From Argyresthia goedartella (Eukaryota; Arthropoda; Insecta; Lepidoptera; Argyresthiidae), in the NCBI GenBank assembly GCA_949825045.1, contig OX463827.1:5106501-5170500 (forward strand): 64,000 bases of DNA. The letters are read 5' to 3'. The first letter of the stretch is position 1; each line of letters begins with the position of its first letter. A program made the position numbers and the translations under genes. Below the pieces are notes generated by a model. It was given only the letters and a program-made list of their open reading frames with translations, was not told the origin of the DNA and ran no database searches. Below are positions 11,022-21,778 of the stretch, in pieces.

Positions 11022-11085
11022 TAAGTGTAAGGGTAAGTGAAGGATAAAGGGGAAGCGCAGCAACCTACATGTAAGAACAAAAGAA
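11022..11085 (-). repeat. A-family fragment (A2)
   Basis: gtgaaggataaaggggaagc and acatgtaagaacaa match the hairpin core of family A but one side of the stem is lost. It is absent from the right arm, so it either inserted after the duplication or was deleted there. Confidence 0.55.
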
Positions 11086-11671
11086 ACATAGTGTTAAAAA
11101 CCCTCTCGGTCGTGTTTAATATTTATCAGTAGTTTATAAACTAACGGTTTTTACAATATTACGGTGACATATCTACTTCATCTTAGATACGTCACCCTAC
11201 CATTATATATCCCAACGAACGTGAGACCATTGATTGCAATGTCTACGGGAGCATAAAGCATAAAGCAATGTTAAACCTACACAGGTAGGTAGCTCTAATA
11301 AGGCTAGCCGCACCCTAGGCTTACGTAGTTTTAGCCTAAGACTTTTAGATAACTACGGAAAAGCTAATATTACAGCTGCATCTCGTCTCGTACATTGCGT
11401 TAGAGTCAACTGAGGAATTTCTGTCAGGCGATTTTTGTAAATTAAATATGTATTGAACGTAAAACTATAAACATGGCAACCAAAACACTAACTGAGCCAC
11501 TAAAATACTGACTGAGCTACAAGTCGCTCAAGAGCTTATGAGTTAGTTAGTCAGTCCCTATTATAGCCACTTTGTAGCTGAGTTAGTAAAACAGTCAATC
11601 GGTTAGGTTAAGTTGACTTTTATGATGTTCCATTTCATAATAGCCATACATTAAACAGGTCGTTACAGGTC

Positions 11672-11775
11672 TTGGATGTTTATATGTAAATGAGGTCGCT
11701 GTTTCTGGTTCCCCGACACAAGGTATCCTAGTGTGGAGTCACAAGCAATGTATGTGCCTGTATATAAATGATCAA
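11672..11775 (+). repeat. SINE copy in the left arm
   Basis: Contains gtcttggatgtttatatgta, aggtcgctgtttctggttcc and tagtgtggagtcacaagcaa. The same SINE lies at the equivalent place in the right arm (14338-14440), so the insertion predates the inverted duplication. Confidence 0.8.
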
Positions 11776-12255
11776 ATGTAAAAAAAACATTAATCTAGCT
11801 CGACATACTTTACAGCCTCTATGTCGTCGCCCCGGCGGCTTGAAGCTGACTGCGCAAAATCTGGCCTTCTATATCGTATACGGATTAGCACTGTAATAGC
11901 GGTCATTAACCTGTCCACTCGCGTATGAACACCTAGTATGGACTTGCAATAATATTTATAACTTAATTACAACTACGCACTATTTTTTACTATTGACAAT
12001 ACTGTTCGGAAATAGAGGTCAAACGTACCTTCTCTCTGGTATACCTCGCGCCACGAATTAAGAACGCTGGGCGACGTCGGCGGGAATTACTGCGCATATG
12101 TACAGGTATTGAAAAGTGAGTACTGCGCATTCAAGGCCACCGCTCATAACGTGCGCTACTTATATCTCACACTTGTCGACTGACTGAGTAAATAAAAAAA
12201 ATCGGTAATGTGGCTGGCCGCCACGACAATTTGGCCTTTTTCAGCGATATTTTTT

Positions 12256-13177
12256 GGCTATTAAAAGGGTTAAGCCGATTGCTACTGCGAACCGAAACAT
12301 AAGTGGCAACCATGGCAACGGTCGGTTACCATGGTAACGATCGGCAACCGCTACCATGATAAGCTATACGACAATTTTTCTAATATACAAACATATGCTT
12401 CCCGGAAGAGGGGTAAGCAGAGACCAAAGACCTCCACCTGCATAATTTCTAACGTTGCACTTAATAATAGTGGTAGACAGGAGTCAATGACCGCTATCGC
12501 AGTGCTAACCCGAGAGGGCTAAACCTTTATTTATTTATTGTTACATTTTTTGACCCTTTTACGAGAGAGGCAAGGGTCTCTGCACCGTACACTCTTACAG
12601 CCAACTGAACCTTTATTTATGTTTAACTAGACCAACATGACAGTTGGTGGGTTGCCGCTTGATGGTAGAAAACAATTGGCAAAAAAAAACATAGTTGGCT
12701 AATTCATGCGTTAATCAATGTACCTGCGTATTTTTCTATTTGAAAAGATATTTCTTCGATTTTACTGAATCGACTTTTAATGTATAAAGTTTAAAGCTTG
12801 CAACATTAAATTTGAAAAAGGGCGAATGCAACTGTCTACTTGTATAAAATATGAGGTTACGAATATATTCAGTATGCGGGTCACCTAAACTGTCATACCT
12901 CTGTTATGTGGTTATTGGTATCGTATAGTCACACAAGTCGTTAAATTACCGCGCTCGATTGCATCCCACCCGACGGGATGTCTTGGGAGTATTATGTCCT
13001 CAATACTATAGGGTATGCATGTTGTAAATAGAAATGTTATCGCTGAAGTTTTATCCAAAATGTTTACTAATAATTCAGTTATTCAGATTAAAAAAAACAG
13101 TTGTGTTATTTAAAAGAAGAAACAAGATATACTAGTAAATTTATAATGTGGAATGTGAGCCCTTAGATGAACGAAAC
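12256..13177. other. Spacer of the inverted repeat, first part
   Basis: Non-coding apart from a 63-codon frame at 12331-12522 with no recognised domain. The stretch agtcaatgaccgctatcgca near 12484 echoes cgctattgcattgct in the right arm at 14201, hinting at older rearrangement. Confidence 0.4.
12306..12338. promoter_or_regulatory. Two adjacent RFX X-box-like palindromes
   Basis: gcaaccatggcaac (12306-12319) and the perfect palindrome gttaccatggtaac (12325-12338) lie 19 bp apart, followed by a half-like caaccgctaccatg. The second is an excellent match to the X-box bound by RFX-family factors, which control ciliary genes in animals. Whether it is bound here is unknown, as no neighbouring gene is identified. 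Confidence 0.4.
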
Positions 13178-13474
13178 TCTTAATGATTAAACGAACTTAC
13201 CTGAAAGTGGAGTTCTAGCATAATTATACGAAGAGCTTCTTCCAAAGAGATAAGCGTTAAACATGTGTAGTATCAGGTAACGATTTTGGAAGCCATATTT
13301 GCTTTGCTCAATCCCGTTCAATCACTCTTCATTTAGTTCAGAGCTCAGTTTAGATGTTTCACAATAAACTGGGTTAGACCAGGGTGGGTGGGATGCTAAT
13401 CTCTTCGGACGAAAGCTCTTCGTATAATTATGATAGAACTTCACGTACAGGTAAGTTCATTTAATTATCTATTA
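13178..13474. repeat. Inner inverted repeat inside the spacer
   Basis: Left arm (about 13178-13253) and right arm (about 13396-13474) share, inverted, gaacttacctg, agttcta, cataattatacgaagagct and gagat.agc. The loop is about 140 bp. It forms a second foldback within the larger one. Confidence 0.8.
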
Positions 13475-13821
13475 AACTTCGTGCTTCGTCCTTCTAGAGT
13501 ATTAAACACATGTATAATTTAAAAGAAGAAGAGAGATCCCCAGGTTTTAAATTAAAAGACAATTTAATATGAACAAAAAACAATATTGCATCTAGGCATA
13601 GGAAATGATTAGGTAATATTTCGAAAGCTAAAGAAGTTAATCATTCGGTGGATTCATCAACGTTCTGGCAAAAGAAAAATCATCACAATTTTCCATTATA
13701 TTTCTATAGAACGTTCTGGATCGCTCCAGCCTGCAGTATTTCTTATTGCAACAAGATTGACTTGCGCTTTAGATGTCACTGCGTATCTTGGCGAATAAAT
13801 ATAGATACATCTGTACCACAT

Positions 13822-15078
13822 TCCCAAAATCGCTATAAAAGCCCAAACTGTCATGGCGGCCAGCCACATTACCGATTTTTTATTGTTTTTCATTTACTCA
13901 GTCAGTCGACAAGTGTGAGATATACGTAGCGCCACACGTTATGAGCGGTTCCCTTGAATGCGCAGAAGTCACTTTTCAATACCTGTACATATGCGCAGTA
14001 ATTCCCGCCATCGTAGGCCAGCGCTCTTAATTCGTGGCGCGAGGTATACCAGAGAAAAGGTTCGTTTATCCTCTATTTCCGGTCAGTATTGTCAATAGTA
14101 AAAAAATTGTGGGTAGTTGTAATTAAGTTATAAAAATATATATAAATATTATAGCAAGTCCATACTAGGTATTCATACGCGAGTGGACAGGTTAATGACC
14201 GCTATTGCATTGCTTGCCCGCATACGATATAGAAGGCCAGATTTTGAGCAGCCAGCTTCAAGCCGCCAGGGCGACGACATAGAGGCTGTAAGGTATGTCG
14301 AGCTAGAGTAATGTTTTTTTTTACATTTGATCATTTATATACAGGCACATACATTGCTTCTGACCCCACACTAGGATGCCTTCTGTCGAGGAATCAGAAA
14401 CAGCGACATCACATAAATATTAATAACCAAGGCCTGTAATGACCTGTTTAATGTATGGCTATTATGAAATCGAACATCAAAAAAGTCAACTTAACCTAAC
14501 CGATTTACTCACCGAGTGACTGTTTTACTAACTAAGCAACAAAGCGGCTGTATTAGGGAATGACTAACTAACTCTTATGCTCTTGAGCGACTTGTTGCTC
14601 AGTCAGTTTTTTTAGTAGTCAGTCAGTGTTTTGGTTGCTAGGTTTATAGTTCATACATATTTAATTTAAAAAAACTAAGATGGGCAAGTTGCTATGTAAT
14701 TCCTCAGTTGACTCTTACGGCATGTACGAGACGAGATGCAGCAGTAATATGCTGTGCAGCGGGAAAATGCTGTAAGCGTCATGGGAACCTTAGCCTCGGC
14801 AATGTCCAGGGTGGTATATTCGCGTTGTTGTTTCTTTTTGTGTTTTTATTTTATTTTTATCCATATATTTATAATAATAATGTCAACAATAAAATTCAAT
14901 TGTAAATTAAATTTTGAAATAAAAATATAAACTATTTTTTGTTTATAAACTAACCAAATTTAACACATTATAATTATATGCAGAGTACGTTACAGTTTAC
15001 AATTTTTCGACTGTTAAAACTCTCGTGAGTTCTCTTTCCAAATTTCAAATTTGACTATGACAAAGTATTTCGTTGACC
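13822..15078. repeat. Right arm of the 4.2-kb imperfect inverted repeat
   Basis: Reverse-complement partner of 10846-12255. It carries the same SINE, the same ctgactgagtaaat-type junction and the same outer caaatttcaaatttgac block. It lacks the A2 hairpin fragment. Nothing in it encodes a recognisable protein. Confidence 0.9.
14338..14440 (-). repeat. SINE copy in the right arm
   Basis: Reads caggcacatacattgcttct, accccacactaggatgcctt and atcagaaacagcgacatcac, the mirror of the copy at 11672-11775. Confidence 0.8.
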
Positions 15079-15175
15079 AAAGAACATATATAATCTGACA
15101 GCAAATTTCGAATGGAAGTTAGTCATTCCTCAGGAGAAGAGAAAAAAAATGACATGTGACCGCACAGCAGGTAAT

Positions 15176-15765
15176 TTGGGAGTGGCTAACGCACAAAGGG
15201 ATTTCTTCCCTTTACTTCTGGACATGTGAAGGCTTAAGTTGAAGCATGTGAAGTATGTAAATATTACCAACCGGTGAATGTAGCTAGATGGGTAATCCGA
15301 AACAGGTTTTCTATATCATTTTGAGGCAATCTAATGCGACATTATGGGTCCACTTCCTCCATCTTACTCGCCAAGTCAATACATCTTTGTTGTGTCAGAT
15401 TATTTCAGTAAATATGTTTGAGGAACTCCGCAATCTATAGTTAAAATTCAAAAAACCCAGTATTTTTTTTAGTCCACGGTGTATGTCGGATCTTATATTG
15501 TGATAATGGGCCACAATTCATCTCAAAGAATTTCGTTAATTAATACAATGTGCCCCATATATTCTATGATCCAAGATACCGTTCTCAAACTAATCAAACA
15601 GAAAGAGTGAATCGTGACCCAGGAACCAGAACATTCCTGAGATTCAATGCGCTTTCAACACTCTGGTTCACGAGGGTACAAAGTGTTCCCCGTATTTTTT
15701 GGTACACGGGAGAGAGATTATACTTGATGGGGGAATTCATAATAACAATGAACCGTTAATCATCA
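15176..15765 (+). pseudogene. Ty3/Gypsy retrotransposon integrase relic
   Basis: Broken frames on the plus strand spell an integrase in order. A zinc-binding part with VEACEVCKYY lies near 15240. A core follows with FVVSDYFSKYV (first acidic residue, near 15385), YCDNGPQFISKNF (second, near 15500) and QTNQTERVNR (the glutamate, near 15590). A C-terminal NTLVHEGTKCSPYF-type segment lies near 15660. Ty3/Gypsy integrases insert the element DNA into the genome. Several stops and frameshifts rule out function. No flanking LTRs are visible, and the piece starts about 100 bp outside the inverted-repeat arm. Confidence 0.75.
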
Positions 15766-17399
15766 AACAGTCAAGGTACCTAACCCCTACTCATTTTCCG
15801 ATTCCCTAAAGGTATTAAGCTTGGTACTTCAAAATGCTCGGGCCTAATTAAAAAAGGCTTGCGATTATAAATCAAAATTATCTGCCTTCATTCAATATGC
15901 AATATTCAATTGCATTTAGGTCAATTCGTCTACAAAAGATGTTGCCCTCTGTCTAACGCATCCAAACATTTTTCGGTCAAATTGGCGCCGAAGTTTGATA
16001 AATGCGTCATTCATTCATTCTATATATTCATCTCTGGTGACCTAACCTAAAATGCTTAGATGGTAAAAATCTTGGTAAATTTGATATTCACTTAAGTGCG
16101 GTTTGAAAATACTTCTCCCACTAGGTAGTGGGAGAAGTATTAGAATATAAGTTTGGATTTCCTGGTGTTACCAATAATGATATATGTTGAGTAACATAGG
16201 TAATTCGCATGTTGAAAACTAAAAGGGTTCTAACATTTTTGTATGGTGACTGGCATACCGTTTTTTTTTTAAATCGTGATATAGGCGGGCATAGATGAAA
16301 CCGATGTCCATCGATAGAGTAAATTATAGAAACACATGTGTGTAATTATCAATTTCGAAAACGATATCCTTTGCGAGAAATCGGAGTTCAAAGTGCAAAA
16401 TCTACCCACTCCCTACCACTGAGCTAGGCAAGCTGAAATATTTGTTATAAAGTGATATGACTGATAACATAAAACTTCATAAAAATCCACGTTCAATCAC
16501 TATTGATTTGATTTATCGATGTTTTTTAGCAATATCCCCTCACTAACAGGCAAGACAGTCTTAACTGACACCCGTCAAGCAACATGATATTTTTATCATA
16601 CTGTCGTTGTCGGCGGTATTATTCGAAGGTATAAATAAGGTATTTGAGTATGTATGCTCAATGCATACGAGTCGCATACGACGTTTTTCAACACAGTTGC
16701 GAGGAAAAAACAAACTTTTACCGATAATAACCACTCAACGTAAACGCAAACAAATAATTATGGAAAATGGCGCGTTGGTTAGTTCTTTTCCGAATGCCGC
16801 CTGAATAAGGGTACTGGAAAAACCGCTAAACAGCCTATAAAATAATGTTTTCACTTCTTATGCTCGCAAAGTTCGTGTTTGTGGTGGATGTATGCTGCAC
16901 AAAATGCCACTTTATGCTCTAGTGCACAAAGTAAAACTGTTTTAAAGGCTGAGATAATCGGGCCTAACAGCCACAAGCACAATAAAACTTCGTAAAATAA
17001 ACTTGTATTTTACCTGATTTGCTTTAATACACATTCGTGTTTTCTATTACTAAATTATTAAAACTAAATAAATTATTATATAAAAAAGTATCGAACCGTT
17101 AAATGACTTGGCAATATTAAGTACCTTAGTCTAATGTCACATGTCGAAAATTAAAAACAAAATAAAAAAAGACAACTGGCGGGAAGCTCTTGTCATTCTT
17201 TGCAATTTATTGCTTTTTACAAGCTTTTTTATGATTGTTGTTTTACGGTTATTTGTATGCCATTGTTTCATTTTCTCGCAATCGAAGTGAAAATCAGGGT
17301 GTATAACTCGGTCATAAACCCCATTTTACCCTCGACTTAACTATCCACCCTTGCCTGCGGCTCGAGTAAAAATATACTCTGATGAAATAATAACATAAC
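15766..17399. other. No gene; one strong short hairpin
   Basis: AT-rich. The frame at 16607-16804 has no recognised domain. The only structure I find is the hairpin at 16108-16141. Confidence 0.4.
16108..16141. repeat. Perfect 15-bp stem hairpin
   Basis: aatacttctcccact, loop aggt, then its exact reverse complement. The stem is too short for a typical miRNA precursor. It could be a Rho-independent-like fold by chance or a MITE relic. Confidence 0.8.
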
Positions 17400-17595
17400 A
17401 TAACACAGCGTTACGCCTTTTCCCATGAGTGACAGGGGACTAGCCCATCGCCACAGCTTTGGTATAATATACTTAAGATAAATTAATTATCTAATTGGTA
17501 CATGGTCATGAATCGAACCTGCATCTCCTGTCTGAGAAGCAAGCTTGAAACCCATTAGACCACAGAGCTCTTCAATAAACTCATTTAAGTAAAAG
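17400..17595 (-). repeat. tRNA-derived SINE, second type
   Basis: On the minus strand it opens gagctctgtggtctaatggg (A-box region) and has ggttcgattc (B box) about 45 bp later. The internal Pol III promoter layout of a tRNA-like head is therefore visible. The body contains gtaccaatt.gat and ends ggcgatgggctagtcccctg. The same SINE type is at 38525 on the plus strand. Confidence 0.75.
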
Positions 17596-19239
17596 TGCGT
17601 AATAAGCTCCAGCAAGAACCCAAATGCTTTGCCATGAAGGGTCACTTGCCGAGCAAGTGTGTTGAAAGTAATACATAAACATCCAACCTGAACTTAAACA
17701 ATATAAAGACCAGTCCCACCATACCTACAAAATAACTCCAATTTTGCAATTCGATAATGCAAGCGAGTTCTCAGTTATCTCAACGACGCGTTCTGCATAC
17801 CACGTAGGTATAACCCGGCCGACTTAACTAGACCTGCAGTCACGTTCGCCACAACACGACTGACCAATCCTATGCGAGAACACAGGTTGTGACAAAAACA
17901 AGAAGTCATAGGAGATGACACCGACGTGATCAGAGCAACTTATTTTTTTAGATCTCTGTTTACGGGTGAAACTGAAAGGTGTTGACAAATCTTAAGAGCT
18001 CATTGAACATATTGAAACTATTTTACTAAGACACGTATTTAAAAGTATGTGAAAAGTATAGTTTCTCTCTCAAAATCGGTGGTAGAGCAAGAATTAAATA
18101 ATAAGATTTATTTACAGGCACATATATTGCTTCTGGCCCCACACTAGGTAACCCTCAACCGCAGCGACACAGGTCGTCGTGTGAAATTGTGTCTGAACAT
18201 TTGACTGCACCCTGTATAAGACAAAACAGCAGGGAAGCTAAGCCGCAGATGAATTTTCGTACAATCTAGCAATTAACTGACGGATTTGTATGCGATTTGT
18301 TCAAAAATGAAAATTAGAAGCAACGTTAGCAAAACCATTCTGAAAGAATCCAAACCAGTAACTAACGAACTAAAGCTTGAAATCCGATTGTGCTTTTATT
18401 ATTTCATGTACTTTAGTTTTATTAACCTAGCGTAGGACTAGTAAAATAAAGATTTTCATTATTTTTTTATATTTCTTTATATTATTGCATCTAGTTTAGT
18501 TGCGAATGTGTGCAATTCTAAAGGCGTCAAAGCTAACGAACAAAATTTACAGCAAATCAATTGGAAATCAAAGCAAGAAAAATTAATGGGATCAATTCCT
18601 TGGGCGTCAAAACTACAGGCGACAAAAAACCCTTCTTTAAGGTCCAAAATAAGAGCTCCCTTGTTTGGAAAAAATAAACTACTCGGTTCGTGGTAGTTTA
18701 AATTTTGGGCACAACCATATTAAAATCAAGATCATAACAGCTCGCACTGCAGCATAACTGCAACGTCAATTGCTGTGGCAAAATGATGCAAAAATTTTGT
18801 GTTTTTGTTTATTTTTCAAAAACTTTTGAAAAATTTTTTTGACGCAATAGCCATATCAGTATTATTTTTAGATCCCAAGAAATGGCAAGTTTGTGAAAAA
18901 CATGTGTTAAGTTATTTTGTTCGTTGAGTTCCCGTTCTCAAACATACAGATTGGAGGAAAAATATGTTTTCATAACATTATTTGTTCGGGATTTGGGAAG
19001 ACGAATAGGGATTTAAAGATGGGCATGAGACAATCCGAACTGCCTTTATAGTCTTGATTGTCCTCCATATTAATGAATTTAAGGCCGCATCAGACTGAGC
19101 TTTTGGCATAAATTCAGAGAAAACTTAAACTTTTGCTAATTCCATCTACAAGCGTCGTTGATTCAGTCGATAATTAGCAGAAGATCACCTTCATTAGACT
19201 GGTAGCATAAATCCTTTTCCTACTCCGATGTCCTTTTGG
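17596..19239. other. No gene; SINE scrap at 18115-18165
   Basis: The scrap reads acaggcacatatattgcttc tggccccacactagg, the 3' end of the first SINE type reversed. Small open frames here lack motifs. Confidence 0.4.
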
Positions 19240-19583
19240 GTCATTTAAAATTCGTGTAGTTTAGTATTTCTAGCGTTATTAGTATATAATAGGCTGCCTA
19301 AATCGATTAGGGACATTGGCCAATTTCATCTATACAAAACTAGGCTTAGACATTTCTTGGTCGAAAAATCCTACTATAAAATACAGGATTTCTTAGAGGA
19401 CAGATGGAACTAATGTACCATTAAGTAATATGCGAAAAATTATAATATTGTACCTAGGGAATGGCAGTTATACAAATATTATATTAATTGTAATATTAAG
19501 ATATTTTAGACAAATTTCGATTTCAATTGTGTCATAATCATAACATTTGCACGTCTGCTTGGTAGAACATGGCAATCTATATA
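19240..19583 (+). mobile_element. Jockey-type LINE 3' end, part before the maT insertion
   Basis: Encodes a C-terminal tail with YNRLPKSIRDIG, LRHFLVEKSYY and IQDFLEDRW, then a stop and 3' untranslated sequence (gcacgtctgcttggtagaac). The sequence resumes at 20839 beyond the maT element. 5'-truncated. Confidence 0.75.
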
Positions 19584-20836
19584 CATAGTCAGGTCATAAG
19601 TTCTGTCACATGTGCAATATGAAATAATTTAGACATGTTTATTATTTATGTAAACATTTCTATAGCAAAATGAACTTAATAAAACATAGATTCTTATGGT
19701 AATAAAGTTTATTCAAAATGACCCCCGCGATTTTGAATACAGGCCTTAATTCTGCGCGGCCAGTCGTCTATCGCAGCACGAACGAGGTCCATGTCAATAT
19801 CGGCGGCTGCCTTAATCAAGGATGCCTTGAGTGACTCCAAATCAGGATGAGGCTTTGAGCAGGCCTTTTCCTCCAAGTGTTGCCATATCTTGTAATCTAA
19901 CGGACTCAAATCTGGACTGCAGGAGGGCCAGTCTTCGTGCCGGATGAAGTCGATTTCTCGCGCCGCCAGCCAGTCTTGAGTGCTTTTCGCTCTATGAGCT
20001 GGCGCAGAATCTTGTTGGAATACCCAGTGCCTGTTATTAAACATGGTATGAGAAACAGGCTCCACAAGGTTCTTGAGGACTGTATTTTGATACACAACTG
20101 CATTCGTTTTTACGCCTTTCTCACAAAAATGTACCTCAGTTAAGCCCCAATAAGGGACTCCCAACCAAACCATGAGCGAGGATGGAAAATGACCTCGTTG
20201 GACACGCGGAATACGGTTGCTCGCTTCTTCACTGTTGTGTGCGTAGACCTTATCATTTTGTTTGTTGCAGCTCTCTTCCACGGTGAAAATTTTTTCATCC
20301 GAAAAAAGAATTTCCCAATGCTTTTTTCCCGCGTACCGCTTCAACAAAGCGCGGCATCTCTTCAGTCTCAGGTCCATTAAACGAGCGTCCAAACGATGTC
20401 CTGTTTTTCTTCGATATGCCCTAAGCCCTAAGTCTTCATTTAACACCCTTTTCACCGTGGTCCTGCTTAACCCCATCTGAAGGGCCAACAGTTTCTGCTT
20501 ACGTATGGGATTTCTTTGAATTCGCGCCTTCACAGCTTTTATCACTGCTGGAGTCCTAACAGAGCGAGAGCGACCACTTTTTGACCTGTCATCTACACTA
20601 GAGTCTTCATTGTATCGTTTTATGGTACGATAAACGAATCTTTTGGTTATATTCAAATTTTTCAATAAGTCGAAAATCTGAATCCACTCCATATTTAAAA
20701 ATGAGGAAAATTCTAAAAAAGTACACATTTTTATTTTCATGAAAAATTCGAAATTCGAATTCGATAAACTTTTTTGTGGCCAGCGTTCTAAATTCAAAAG
20801 TTTTTATTGTTTGACAGAACTTATGACCTGACTGTG
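19584..20836 (-). mobile_element. maT-type mariner element (copy 1)
   Basis: Terminal inverted repeats start CATAGTCAGGTCATAAGTTC on the left and, read inward from the right, CACAGTCAGGTCATAAGTTC. TA lies immediately outside both ends (19582-19583 and 20837-20838), as expected for Tc1/mariner insertion. Total 1253 bp. It sits in a LINE 3' tail. The transposase is on the minus strand. Confidence 0.9.
19709..20692 (-). CDS. maT-family (DD37D) mariner transposase with N-terminal in-frame deletion
   Basis: A 327-codon open frame. I start it at the MEW methionine (20692) because the second copy shows the same start with a full N-terminus. The DNA-binding half has helix-turn-helix segments (NITKRFVYRTIKRY, LLALQMGLSRTTVKRVL). 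The catalytic half has FSDEK (Asp 132), VFQQDSAPAHRA (Asp 228) and SPDLSPLDYKIW (Asp 266). The 37-residue gap between the second and third Asp marks the maT group. Such enzymes cut and paste the element at TA. Compared with copy 2, 57 bp (19 codons) are missing right after the start, removing the first helix of the DNA-binding domain, so binding is probably impaired while the catalytic triad is intact. The frame also stays open upstream to 20797, but that part is non-coding in copy 2. Confidence 0.9.
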   Translation of the reverse strand: MEWIQIFDLLKNLNITKRFVYRTIKRYNEDSSVDDRSKSGRSRSVRTPAVIKAVKARIQRNPIRKQKLLALQMGLSRTTVKRVLNEDLGLRAYRRKTGHRLDARLMDLRLKRCRALLKRYAGKKHWEILFSDEKIFTVEESCNKQNDKVYAHNSEEASNRIPRVQRGHFPSSLMVWLGVPYWGLTEVHFCEKGVKTNAVVYQNTVLKNLVEPVSHTMFNNRHWVFQQDSAPAHRAKSTQDWLAAREIDFIRHEDWPSCSPDLSPLDYKIWQHLEEKACSKPHPDLESLKASLIKAAADIDMDLVRAAIDDWPRRIKACIQNRGGHFE

Positions 20837-20838
20837 TA

Positions 20839-20921
20839 TATAAATGTAAGAGATATTATAATAATAACTGCTGTATACCTATGTTCATGCAAATAAATAT
20901 TACTTTACTTTTCTTTACTTG
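20839..20921 (+). mobile_element. Jockey-type LINE 3' end, part after the maT insertion
   Basis: Continues the interrupted untranslated region (aactgctgtatacctatgtt, catgcaaataaat) and ends in a TTTACTT-type simple tail. Confidence 0.65.
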
Positions 20922-21604
20922 ACGTCTGTATAGGTATAAAAACGAGTACTTATTTTTTGACATTAAGAAAATGACTGAAATATACATACATGTGAGTGAC
21001 GCCAGTCCAACTGACAAGTATTACCTCTGATTTCTAAATTCAGAATTTCGTTGATCAAATACGTATTAAGTATTGTTCTGTATCTGCAAACGTCACAGAA
21101 AAGAACGGGACATAACGAGTATTAACTAAGTGATTTTCTTAATTCAGAAACCGGCGGTGCTTAGCCGCTTAGAGCAGTCTCGCGGTACTGACTTGGGGCT
21201 ATTGTCTCGCTGCTCAGAAGTGGCGGATTTATTAAAAAGAGTGTTTCAAATGTACGTATGCAGCTATTTTTTGTTTAACAAATGACATGCTACCATCTAA
21301 AGCAGAAGCAACAATAATGTTTCCTCGTTGAAATCCATCTTCCATTACCACAGGGAACCCATGCAAAAGTTTAAAACATTTATTAAGGTTAATCTCATAA
21401 AGGAAGCCTACAACACTATTAGTGACTATGTTAAAGACAAAACTACTCGGCCTCAATGCCCCAAGCTCCATAATATTGATAATCATAATTAATGTAACTT
21501 TTACATATGCAATAACGTAATTTAATAGTCTGGTAATAAAATTAAGTATACAAAAGTGATATCTAAGGTGACTCATAACAAGTTATTAGTTTTAACTTAG
21601 AATA
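20922..21604. other. No supported feature
   Basis: The 114-codon minus-strand frame at 21232-21576 has no recognised motif and ordinary AT-rich composition. Confidence 0.35.
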
Positions 21605-21778
21605 CAAGTCTGCTACCAAGAAACCAGAGTTTGTGGTCATGCTCACTAAAATGTTTTGCTTGCGGCGGCTTTGCATAGCGGGTTGCTCCCCTCCCTCAAA
21701 TAAGGCGAGGGGGGTAATGGCTGGTCTATAAGTCATACTCGTAAACGGGTGCTGCTGGAGGGATTGGTCCAGTCTGGT
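21605..21778 (+). repeat. M-family repeat, 5' half (interrupted)
   Basis: Matches the reverse complement of 36770-36955: aagaaaccagagtttgtggt, atgctcactaaaatg, gttgctcccctccctcaaat and tggtccagtctggtt. The repeat resumes at 22372. Confidence 0.8.

Larger units (their letters stand above)
10846..12255. repeat. Left arm of a 4.2-kb imperfect inverted repeat
   Basis: This arm matches the reverse complement of 13822-15078 over almost its full length. Matching landmarks from outside in: tcaaatttgaaatttgg, acgtactctgcata, gcatctcgtctcgtac, gtcgctcaagagctta, agctcgacatact, tatgtcgtcgcc, cctgtccactcgcgtatga, ctgcgcatatgtacaggta, ctcacacttgtcgactga, ggtaatgtggctggccgcc. By eye the arms differ at roughly one base in six to eight plus indels. 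The left arm is longer partly because it holds the A2 fragment (11022-11085). It has no coding capacity. Confidence 0.9.

Noticed and set aside
21232..21576. 114-codon minus-strand frame as a gene
   Set aside because: AT-rich composition and no recognisable family; probably chance.
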